This document shows, one piece after another, positions 31,494 through 38,107 of a stretch of 38,107 nt of DNA; positions within the stretch are counted from its first letter, which is position 1, and every line of letters starts with the position of its first letter. Location of the stretch: the NCBI RefSeq assembly GCF_003853645.1, contig NZ_QTPO01000069.1, forward strand, positions 1 to 38,107, written 5' to 3'. Made by a program: the position numbers and the translations under genes. Source of the DNA: Burkholderia sp. Bp9143. GTDB lineage: Bacteria; Pseudomonadota; Gammaproteobacteria; Burkholderiales; Burkholderiaceae. Below the pieces are notes generated by a model. It made no database searches. It worked only from the letters and a program-made list of their open reading frames with translations, and was not told where the DNA came from.

Positions 31494-32717
31494 ATGAAAC
31501 CGACTGTCTGGCATCACCTGAGGCTGTGTCCGCACGGCCACCCCGACGAAACGATCGACGACGCGGCAATCGCCGTCGATGAAACCGGCGCGATCGTGTG
31601 GCTCGGCGCATTTTCCGCGCTGCCGCACGGTTACGCGCACTGGCAGCGGGAAGACCTGCACGGCGCGTGGGTGACGCCGGGCCTCGTCGACTGCCATACG
31701 CACCTCGTGTACGGCGGCACGCGTGCCGACGAGTTCGCGCAGCGCCTCGCCGGCGTCAGCTACGAGGAGATCGCACGGCAGGGCGGCGGGATCGTGTCGA
31801 CGGTGCGCGCGACGCGCGCAGCCGACGAGACGACGCTGTTCGTGCAGGCCGCCGCGCGCCTGCAGCCGCTGCTCGCCGACGGCGTGACCGCGATCGAGAT
31901 CAAGTCGGGTTACGGGCTCGACCTCGCGAGCGAGCGCAAGATGCTGCGCGTCGCGCGCCAGCTCGGCGAGCGCTTCCCGGTCACGGTCTACACGACCTTC
32001 CTCGGCGCGCACGCGCTGCCGCCGGAATACGTGGGCCGCGCGGATGACTATATCAACGAAGTGTGCGAACGGATGCTGCCGGCGCTGGCCGACGAAGGCC
32101 TCGTCGACGCGGTCGACGTGTTCTGCGAGCGCATCGGCTTTTCGCTCGCGCAGACCGAGCGCGTGTTCGAGGCCGCGACGCGGCGCGGCTTGCCGGTGAA
32201 GCTGCACGCGGAGCAGTTGTCGAACGCGGGCGGTACCGCGCTTGCCGCGCGTTATCGCGCGCTGTCCGCCGACCACCTCGAATTTCTCGACGAAGCCGGC
32301 ATCGAGGCGATGAAGGCGGCCGGCACGGTCGCCGTGCTGTTGCCCGGCGCGTATTACTTCATTCGCGAAACGCAATTGCCGCCCATCCAGCTGCTGCGCA
32401 AGCACGGCGTGCCGATCGCGCTCGCGACCGATCACAACCCCGGCACGTCGCCGCTGGAATCGCTGCTGCTGACGCTGAACATGGGCTGCACGCTGTTCCG
32501 CATGACGGTACCGGAGGTGCTGCAGGGCGTGACGCGCCATGCGGCCGCTGCGCTCGGCCGCGCGGATCGCCACGGTGCGCTCGAGATCGGTCGCCAGGCC
32601 GATTTCGCGGTCTGGTCGGTCGGCTCGCTGTCGGAGCTCGCCTACTGGATCGGCCGGCCGCTGTGCGAGCAGGTCGTGCGCGGCGGTGCGACGGTGTTTC
32701 GCCGGATGAACGGCTAG
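31494..32717 (+). CDS. hutI: Imidazolonepropionase
   Basis: A 407-residue metal-dependent amidohydrolase that opens imidazolone-propionate to formimino-glutamate. The metal-binding VDCHTHLVYGGTRADEFAQRLAGVSYEEIARQGGGI is near residues 64-100; IEIKSGYGLDLASERKMLRV, KLHAEQLSNAGGTALAARYRALSADHLEFLD and LATDHNPGTSPLESLLLTLNMGCTLF are further family motifs (His, Glu and Asp ligands). The length is normal. ATG 31494 (MKPTVWHHL) is chosen; an upstream in-frame TTG at 31473 would overlap hutD. It is followed by hutF after 23 bases. Confidence 0.96.
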   Translation: MKPTVWHHLRLCPHGHPDETIDDAAIAVDETGAIVWLGAFSALPHGYAHWQREDLHGAWVTPGLVDCHTHLVYGGTRADEFAQRLAGVSYEEIARQGGGIVSTVRATRAADETTLFVQAAARLQPLLADGVTAIEIKSGYGLDLASERKMLRVARQLGERFPVTVYTTFLGAHALPPEYVGRADDYINEVCERMLPALADEGLVDAVDVFCERIGFSLAQTERVFEAATRRGLPVKLHAEQLSNAGGTALAARYRALSADHLEFLDEAGIEAMKAAGTVAVLLPGAYYFIRETQLPPIQLLRKHGVPIALATDHNPGTSPLESLLLTLNMGCTLFRMTVPEVLQGVTRHAAAALGRADRHGALEIGRQADFAVWSVGSLSELAYWIGRPLCEQVVRGGATVFRRMNG

Positions 32718-32740
32718 CCTTGCAACAGACGAGACTCACG

Positions 32741-34117
32741 ATGACCGAAATGACGCTGTTCGCGGATCATGCCTACCTGCCCGATGGCTGGCGCCGCAAC
32801 GTGCTGCTGCGCTGGGACGCGGCCGGCACGCTGACCGACGTGACGCCCGACACCGACGCGCCGGCCGGCGTCGCGCGCACGGCCGGGCCCGTGCTGCCCG
32901 GCATGCCGAACCTGCATTCGCACGCGTTCCAGCGCGCGATGGCGGGGCTCACCGAATACCGCGCGAATCCCGCCGACAGCTTCTGGAGCTGGCGCGACCT
33001 GATGTACCGCTTCGCGCTGAAGATCACGCCCGACGCGCTCGCGGCAATCGCGCGCTGGCTGTACGTCGAGATGCTGAAGTGCGGCTACACGTCGGTGTGC
33101 GAATTCCACTACGTGCATCACGCGCAGGATGGCTCGCGCTATCCGCAGATCGCGGAACTCGGCGCGCGCGTGATCGATGCGGCGCGCTCGGCCGGCATCG
33201 GCATCACGATGCTGCCCGTGTCGTACCAGTTCGCCGGCTTCGGCAACAAGCCGCCGCGCGACGACCAGCGCCGCTTCATCAACACGCCGGACGGCCTGCT
33301 CGAGCTGCTCGACTCGATGCGGCGCGTCGCGCCCGAGCATGGCGGGCTGCGCTACGGCGTTGCGCCGCACTCGCTGCGCGCGGTGTCCGAAAGCGGGCTG
33401 CGCGTACTGCTCGAAGGCCTGCCCGACGACGCGCCGGTGCATATCCACATCGCCGAGCAGACGGCCGAAGTCGACGATTGCGTGCGTGCCTACGGCGCAC
33501 GCCCCGTGCAATGGCTGCTCGATCGCTTCGACGTCGATGCGCGCTGGTGTCTCGTGCACGCGACGCACGTCGATGCGGCCGAAACGGCAGCGCTCGCGAA
33601 GCGTCGCGCGGTGGCCGGCCTGTGCCTGACCACCGAAGCGAACCTCGGCGACGGCGTGTTCCCGGCCGTCGACTATCTCGCGCAGGGCGGTGTGATCGGC
33701 GTCGGCTCGGACAGCCATGCATCGGTCGACTGGCGCTCGGAACTGCGCCTGCTCGAATACGGGCAGCGGCTCGTGCATCGCGCGCGCAACGTGCTCGCGA
33801 GCGACACGCAGGCGCATGTCGCCGACCGGCTGTTCGATGCGTCGCTCGCCGGCGGCGCGCAGGCCAGCGGGCGGCGCATCGGTGCGCTGCGCGAAGGCAG
33901 CCGCGCCGACTGGCTCGTGCTCGATCCCGATCATCCGGCGATCGCCGAACACGACAGCACGGCATGGTTGGCGGGCGCGGTGTTCGCCGAGCACGGCGAC
34001 ACGCCGGTGCTCGACGTCTATACCGGCGGCGAGCGCGTCGTGAGCGGCCGCCGCCATCGCGACGAAGCCGTCGCGTACGCCGACTACCGCGCCGCGCTGG
34101 CGCAACTGCTGCGCTGA
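32741..34117 (+). CDS. hutF: Formimidoylglutamate deiminase
   Basis: A 458-residue zinc-dependent amidohydrolase that turns N-formimino-L-glutamate into N-formyl-L-glutamate and ammonia. Motifs: GPVLPGMPNLHSHAFQRAMAGLTEYR (HxH metal site, near residues 50-75), VCEFHYVHHAQDGSRYPQIAELG, GVAPHSLRAVSE, VHIHIAEQTAEVDDC and IGVGSDSHASVDWRSELRLLEYGQRL. Its presence with hutG shows the five-step histidine route (via formylglutamate) rather than the one-step formimino-glutamase route. A hairpin follows in the 59-base gap before hutG. Confidence 0.95.
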   Translation: MTEMTLFADHAYLPDGWRRNVLLRWDAAGTLTDVTPDTDAPAGVARTAGPVLPGMPNLHSHAFQRAMAGLTEYRANPADSFWSWRDLMYRFALKITPDALAAIARWLYVEMLKCGYTSVCEFHYVHHAQDGSRYPQIAELGARVIDAARSAGIGITMLPVSYQFAGFGNKPPRDDQRRFINTPDGLLELLDSMRRVAPEHGGLRYGVAPHSLRAVSESGLRVLLEGLPDDAPVHIHIAEQTAEVDDCVRAYGARPVQWLLDRFDVDARWCLVHATHVDAAETAALAKRRAVAGLCLTTEANLGDGVFPAVDYLAQGGVIGVGSDSHASVDWRSELRLLEYGQRLVHRARNVLASDTQAHVADRLFDASLAGGAQASGRRIGALREGSRADWLVLDPDHPAIAEHDSTAWLAGAVFAEHGDTPVLDVYTGGERVVSGRRHRDEAVAYADYRAALAQLLR

Positions 34118-34127
34118 CGCGCGGCAC

Positions 34128-34163
34128 CCGGCGCACGCCGCGTGCGTGCGCCGGCGGACTTTT
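34128..34163 (+). other. Hairpin between hutF and hutG
   Basis: Perfect 11-bp stem ccggcgcacgc (34128-34138) / gcgtgcgccgg (34144-34154) with a 5-nt loop, then cggactttta. It is shaped like a weak intrinsic terminator or mRNA-stabilising hairpin, and might lower hutG expression or protect the upstream messages. Confidence 0.55.
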
Positions 34164-34176
34164 ACGGTGATGCGAC

Positions 34177-34974
34177 ATGACTGAACAACCGGCTGTATTC
34201 ACGCTGAAGCAGGGCACGCTGCCGCTGCTGATCTCGATTCCGCACGCAGGCACCCACATCCCCGACGACATCGCCGCGACGATGACGCCCGACGCGCGCT
34301 TCGTCGACGATTGCGACTGGCACCTCGAGCGGCTGTACGGGTTCGCGGCGACGCTCGGCGCATCGGTCCTCGTGCCGTCGCACGCGCGTTACGTGGTCGA
34401 CCTGAACCGTCCGCCCGACAACGAGAACCTGTATCCGGGGCAGGACACGACCGGGCTCGTGCCGGTCGACACGTTCGACAAGGCACCGCTGTATCCGGCG
34501 AACGCGCTGCCCGGCAACGACGAGATCATGCGCCGCCGCGACCGATACTGGCGCCCGTATCACGACGCGCTGCAAGGCGAGATCGCGCGGCTGAAGCGCG
34601 AGCACGGTCGCGTGCTCGTGTGGGAAGCGCATTCGATCCGCTCGCACGTGCCGCGCTTCTTCGAAGGCCGCCTGCCGGACTTCAACTTCGGCACGTCGAG
34701 CGGCGCGAGCGCCGCGCCGGGCCTTGCCGAGGCGCTGGCCGCATGCGTGGCTGCGCACGGCGGTTATACGGCCGTCGCGAACGGGCGTTTCAAGGGCGGC
34801 TACATCACGCGCCACTACGGCTTGCCCGCGACCGGTGTCGAAGCCGTGCAGCTCGAGCTGTCGCAGATCACCTACATGGAAGAGACGCGCCCGTATGCGT
34901 ACGACGAAGCGCGCGCCGCGCAGATCGTGCCGCTGCTGCAGACGGTCGTCGAAACCGCGCTCGCGCATCGCTGA
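34177..34974 (+). CDS. hutG: N-formylglutamate deformylase
   Basis: A 265-residue hydrolase that splits N-formyl-L-glutamate into glutamate and formate. It belongs to the N-formylglutamate amidohydrolase family: LPLLISIPHAGTHIPDDIAATM at the start, then VDDCDWHLERLYGFAATLGASVL, RYVVDLNRPPDNENLYPGQDTTGLVP, YWRPYHDALQGEIARLK, VWEAHSIRSHVPRFFEGRLPDFNFGTSSG and GYITRHYGLPATGVEAVQLELSQITYMEE (the metal ligands are in these segments). Last gene of the hut operon; a strong terminator follows 85 bases after its stop. Its ATG has no strong Shine-Dalgarno (tttacggtgatgcgacATG). Confidence 0.95.
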   Translation: MTEQPAVFTLKQGTLPLLISIPHAGTHIPDDIAATMTPDARFVDDCDWHLERLYGFAATLGASVLVPSHARYVVDLNRPPDNENLYPGQDTTGLVPVDTFDKAPLYPANALPGNDEIMRRRDRYWRPYHDALQGEIARLKREHGRVLVWEAHSIRSHVPRFFEGRLPDFNFGTSSGASAAPGLAEALAACVAAHGGYTAVANGRFKGGYITRHYGLPATGVEAVQLELSQITYMEETRPYAYDEARAAQIVPLLQTVVETALAHR

Positions 34975-35059
34975 TCCGTCGGCGCGCTGCGTGCGGCGGC
35001 GCGGCGATACCGCGCGCCACGGCCTGCCGGCGCGCAAGGCACGCACCGACGCAGCGCAC

Positions 35060-35098
35060 AAAACGGCATCGACCCGGCCGGTCGATGCCGTTTTTTTT
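35060..35098 (+). terminator. hut operon terminator
   Basis: Perfect 15-bp stem aaaacggcatcgacc / ggtcgatgccgtttt with a 5-nt loop and a run of eight T in all. It is the strongest terminator in the window and marks the end of the hut transcript. Confidence 0.95.
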
Positions 35099-35700
35099 CG
35101 TCTGACCGATGTCGGGATCGATACCTGAAAATTTGACGCAATCTTTGGGTGATATAAGCTGAATGTCAGGAAGTCGTCACGCGCGCACCGGCCGCGACGG
35201 CATCGATCAGCGCCGCACCGCGCCGGAATCCGTTGCGAGACATCTTGCCGACGTGTCGCCGCGCGGCATTGCCGCCTCCGCTTCATCGCGACACGTGTCC
35301 TGCCTTCTTCAGTCAGTCGAGTACGATCGTGAAAGCCGCCAGCCCTTCGATACGCCGGACCCGAAGTCCGTCGGCGGGCGCGCCGCCTCAGGCCGGGCCG
35401 ATCCGGCACGCTGATCGCGGCACGCGCGCCGCCCTCATACGCGAGCCTCGTTTCTTCGCTGTATCCCATTGCGGCCCGCGCCGCTTCAATCTCGTGACCG
35501 CGCACGTGTTCAGCGCGGTGCAGTGCGACGGCAGCGCTTCATTGTTGCCCTAGCGTCCTTTTCCGCTTTCGCATCGAGTCGCACCGCCTGTTGCCGCATC
35601 GTCCGCGCGGCACGATCGCGCATGGGCGCGTGCGGCGCCACCTCGGGCTTCCATCGTCTTGCGCGTCCGCACGCGTCGCGCATTCATCGCGGAGGCGATC
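35099..35700. other. Gene-poor region before the spu-like cluster
   Basis: About 600 bases between the hut terminator and the next good gene. The left end is AT-rich and has TTGACG (35133-35138) and TATAAG (35153-35158), promoter-like hexamers but only 14 bases apart. Short frames follow on both strands, none with a recognisable protein pattern, codon use as biased as the flanking genes or a good ribosome site. It may be a long leader of the downstream operon or hold a small RNA; nothing in it is proved. Confidence 0.45.
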
Positions 35701-36507
35701 ATGCGACCGCGCCCGCTCGTAGCCGTCACCGCCGACCGCGTCATGCGCGGCGCCCACCCGAACCACGCGGCGGGGGAGAAGTACCTCGTCGCGCTGGTCG
35801 ACGGCGCCGGCGCGCTGGCGTTCGTGCTGCCTGCGCTGGGTGAGCGGCAGCCGGTCGACGCGATCGTCGCGTCGATCGACGGGCTGCTGCTGACCGGCAG
35901 CTATTCGAACGTCGAGCCGCATCACTACGGTGGCCCGGCGAGTGCGCCCGACACGCTGCACGATCCCGCGCGCGATGCGACCGCGCTGCCGCTGATCCGC
36001 GCGGCGATCGATGCGGGTGTGCCCGTGCTCGCGATCTGCCGCGGCATGCAGGAGCTGAACGTCGCGTATGGCGGCACGCTCCATCAGCGACTGCATGCGA
36101 GCACGGGTTTCCACGATCATCGCGAGCGCGACGGCGATCCGCTCGAACGGCAGTACGGCCCCGCGCACCGCGTGCAGCTCGCGCCGGGCGGCCTGCTGCA
36201 ACGGGTCGCGCGCGGCGCGCACGACGCGATGGTCAATTCGCTGCACGACCAGGGCATCGCGCGGCTCGGCGCGGGGCTCGCGGTCGAGGCGAGCGCGCCC
36301 GACGGGCTGATCGAGGCCGTCAGCGTGCGCGGCGCGCGCGCGTTCGCGCTCGGCGTGCAGTGGCATCCCGAATGGCGCTTCGCGGAACAGCCGCTGTCGC
36401 GCGACATCTTCGCGGCATTCGGCGCGGCGTGCCGCGCGCGCATGACGCACCGCATTCATGCGGCCGGCGGCACCATGCCGTCGCCGGCCGCATCCGACAT
36501 CGACTGA
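35701..36507 (+). CDS. Gamma-glutamyl-gamma-aminobutyrate hydrolase family protein
   Basis: A 268-residue class I glutamine amidotransferase-like hydrolase (PuuD/SpuA type). The nucleophile is the Cys in VPVLAICRGMQELNVAYGGTLHQ near residue 114; HDHRERDGDPLERQYGPAHRVQL is the family's characteristic insert; the catalytic His-Glu pair is in FALGVQWHPEW. It would release GABA or another amine product from its gamma-glutamyl form. The start is ATG 35701 with GGAGG eight bases ahead. It is followed after 13 bases by a glutamine synthetase-like ligase and then an aminotransferase, the order spuA-spuB-spuC of polyamine catabolism in Pseudomonas. Confidence 0.9.
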   Translation: MRPRPLVAVTADRVMRGAHPNHAAGEKYLVALVDGAGALAFVLPALGERQPVDAIVASIDGLLLTGSYSNVEPHHYGGPASAPDTLHDPARDATALPLIRAAIDAGVPVLAICRGMQELNVAYGGTLHQRLHASTGFHDHRERDGDPLERQYGPAHRVQLAPGGLLQRVARGAHDAMVNSLHDQGIARLGAGLAVEASAPDGLIEAVSVRGARAFALGVQWHPEWRFAEQPLSRDIFAAFGAACRARMTHRIHAAGGTMPSPAASDID

Positions 36508-36520
36508 AACGAGGCCGATC

Positions 36521-37858
36521 ATGCAACCCGAACTGAGCGAATTCCTGCGTCAACACCGCATCACCGAAGTCGAGGCGATCATTCCCGACATGGCCGGCAT
36601 CGCGCGCGGCAAGATCATTCCGCGCAACAAGTTCGAATCCGGCGAATCGATGCGCCTGCCGCAGGCCGTGATGGTGCAGACCGTCACCGGCGATTATCCG
36701 GAGGACGGCTCGCTGACCGGCGTGACCGATCCCGACATGGTGTGCGTACCCGATCCGTCGACGATCTGCCTGATTCCGTGGGCCGTCGACCCGACCGCGC
36801 AGGTGATCCACGATTGCGTGCATTTCGACGGCTCGCCCGTCGAGATCTCGCCGCGCTATGTGCTGCGCCGCGTGCTCGACCTGTACAAGGAGAAGGGCTG
36901 GAGGCCCGTGGTCGCGCCCGAGCTCGAGTTCTATCTGGTCGACATGAACGCCGACCCCGACCTGCCGTTGCGTCCCCCGGTCGGGCGCACGGGCCGCGCG
37001 GAGACGGGCCGCCAGTCGTATTCGATCGAGGCGGTCAACGAGTTCGATCCGCTGTTCGAGGACATCTACGAATACTGCGAGATGCAGGGTCTCGACATCG
37101 AGACGCTGATCCACGAGGTCGGCGCCGCGCAGATGGAGATCAACTTCGTGCACGGCGATGCGCTGTCGCTTGCCGACCAGGTGTTCCTGTTCAAGCGCAC
37201 GGTGCGCGAGGCCGCGCTGCGCCACAACATGTACGCGACGTTCATGGCCAAGCCGATGGAAAACGAGCCGGGTTCCGCGATGCATATCCACCAGAGCCTC
37301 GCCGATGTGCACACCGGCCACAACCTGTTCGCCGACGAGGGCGGCGTCGTATCGCCGATGTTCCAAAGCTATCTCGCGGGACTGCAGAAATACACGCCCG
37401 CGCTGATGCCGATCTTCGCGCCGTACATCAACTCGTATCGCCGCCTGTCGCGCTTCATGGCCGCGCCGATCAACGTGCAGTGGGGCTACGACAACCGCAC
37501 GGTCGGCTTTCGCATCCCGCAGTCGATGCCGGTCGCGCGGCGCATCGAGAACCGGATTCCGGGCGTCGACTGCAATCCGTACCTCGCGTTCGCGGCGACG
37601 CTCGCGGCCGGCTATCTCGGTCTCACGCAGCAGCTCGCGCCGACCGAACCGATCGCGTCAGACGGCTACGATCTGCCGTACCAGCTGCCGCGCAATCTGG
37701 AGGAGGGCATCTCGCTGATGGCCGCGTGCACGCCGCTCGCCGGCATTCTCGGCGACAAGTTCGTGAAGGCGTACCTGGCGCTGAAGGAAACCGAATACGA
37801 AGCGTTCTTCCGCGTGATCAGCTCGTGGGAACGCCGCCATCTTCTGCTGCACGTGTGA
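36521..37858 (+). CDS. Glutamine synthetase family protein (gamma-glutamylpolyamine synthetase-like)
   Basis: A 445-residue ATP-dependent ligase of the glutamine synthetase fold, shorter at the N-terminus than GlnA. Visible: VEAIIPDMAGIARGKIIPRNKF, VVAPELEFYLVD (metal-binding Glu), EVGAAQMEINFVHGDALSLADQVFLFKRTVREAA, TFMAKPMENEPGSAMHIHQSL (active-site loop with His), INSYRRLSRFMAAPINVQWGYDNRTVGFRIP and IENRIPGVDCNPYLAFAATLAAGYLG. The classical GlnA adenylylation Tyr motif (NLYDLP) is absent. The neighbours point to the PuuA/SpuB-type reaction, joining glutamate to putrescine or another amine. It starts 13 bases after the amidotransferase stop. Confidence 0.9.
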   Translation: MQPELSEFLRQHRITEVEAIIPDMAGIARGKIIPRNKFESGESMRLPQAVMVQTVTGDYPEDGSLTGVTDPDMVCVPDPSTICLIPWAVDPTAQVIHDCVHFDGSPVEISPRYVLRRVLDLYKEKGWRPVVAPELEFYLVDMNADPDLPLRPPVGRTGRAETGRQSYSIEAVNEFDPLFEDIYEYCEMQGLDIETLIHEVGAAQMEINFVHGDALSLADQVFLFKRTVREAALRHNMYATFMAKPMENEPGSAMHIHQSLADVHTGHNLFADEGGVVSPMFQSYLAGLQKYTPALMPIFAPYINSYRRLSRFMAAPINVQWGYDNRTVGFRIPQSMPVARRIENRIPGVDCNPYLAFAATLAAGYLGLTQQLAPTEPIASDGYDLPYQLPRNLEEGISLMAACTPLAGILGDKFVKAYLALKETEYEAFFRVISSWERRHLLLHV

Positions 37859-37886
37859 GCGTGCGGCATCGATCAGCGGAGGCAAC

Positions 37887-38107
37887 ATGACCGAACCAAA
37901 CGAAGCCGTCGCCGCGCGCTCGACCGCCGAATACCGCGCGCTCGACGCAGCGCACCACATCCACCCGTTCTCGGACATGGGGGCGCTCAATCGCGCGGGC
38001 AGCCGCGTGATCGTGAAGGCCGACGGCGTGTACCTGTGGGACTCGGACGGCAACAAGGTCATCGACGGGATGGCCGGCCTCTGGTGCGTGAACGTCGGCT
38101 ACGGCCG
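37887..38107 (+). CDS. Aminotransferase, class III (putrescine/polyamine type), 5' part
   Basis: The first 73 residues of a PLP enzyme cut by the window edge: EYRALDAAHHIHPFSDMGALNRAGSRVIVKADGVYLWDSDGNKVIDGMAGLWCVNVGYG. HIHPFSD and DSDGNKVIDGMAGLWCVNVGYG are typical of SpuC-like putrescine/cadaverine-pyruvate aminotransferases. AGCGGAGG lies just before ATG 37887. It continues the amidotransferase-ligase operon after 28 bases. The PLP lysine lies beyond the edge. Confidence 0.9.
   Translation, partial: MTEPNEAVAARSTAEYRALDAAHHIHPFSDMGALNRAGSRVIVKADGVYLWDSDGNKVIDGMAGLWCVNVGYG

Noticed and set aside
35133..35158. Firm sigma-70 promoter for the spu-like operon
   Set aside because: The hexamers are only 14 bases apart and more than 500 bases from the first good gene.
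34162..35505. 447-codon minus-strand frame spanning hutG and the gene-poor region
   Set aside because: It runs antisense to hutG and across the hut terminator, and its translation is Arg-rich without recognisable motifs.

Overview
The DNA is very GC-rich with strong third-position G/C bias, tightly packed genes and Sfp-, Hut-, Acs- and CysNC-type proteins that look betaproteobacterial. The best fit is Burkholderia (cepacia complex or a close relative). This is judged from the sequence alone; the replicon cannot be told. No phage, insertion sequence or CRISPR array was seen. Most of the window is ordinary metabolism, with one accessory-looking block in the middle.

1-2773: end of an acetyl-CoA synthetase with its terminator, then a two-gene sodium/solute symporter (DUF4212 small subunit and large SSS subunit), then tRNA-Ser(GGA) with promoter and terminator. 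3094-8059: LysE exporter, HAD-IB phosphatase, a fatty acid desaturase divergent from an AraC regulator with a repeated 18-bp motif between them, a 12-bp tandem repeat, and a lactonase coupled to an MFS transporter.

9691-19176 is the most interesting part. cysD and a fused cysNC (PAPS synthesis) are divergent from DUF1214, sulfotransferase, SDR and DHH phosphoesterase genes. A LuxR-type regulator lies downstream of cysNC, and two small-fold proteins (SRPBCC and SnoaL/NTF2) lie beyond the DHH gene. A dyad TAGTCC-N4-GGACGA occurs twice, as perfect 19-bp inverted copies, in the cysD/DUF1214 promoter region. Degenerate copies stand before the SRPBCC gene and before the luxR gene. All four copies point toward their gene and lie 37-38 nt before a -10-like hexamer, so the dyad centre falls near -41.5. 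I infer one regulon: a dedicated sulfonation system with its own PAPS supply and perhaps its own PAP disposal (DHH), analogous in logic to rhizobial NodPQ-NodH. The sulfonated substrate is unknown.

19541-25744: class I photolyase; an MFS transporter translationally coupled to a 38-residue membrane peptide, with a LysR regulator upstream; an alpha/beta hydrolase; and an Sfp-type phosphopantetheinyl transferase. 25766-34974: an orphan amino-acid binding protein divergent from a complete histidine utilisation operon, hutH-hutC-hutU-hutD-hutI-hutF-hutG (five-step route through N-formylglutamate), with two palindromic operators at its promoter and a strong terminator after it. 35701-38107: start of a spuABC-like gamma-glutamyl-polyamine cluster (glutamine amidotransferase, glutamine synthetase-like ligase, aminotransferase cut by the window edge). 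The right third is therefore devoted to turning amines and histidine into glutamate and related carbon.
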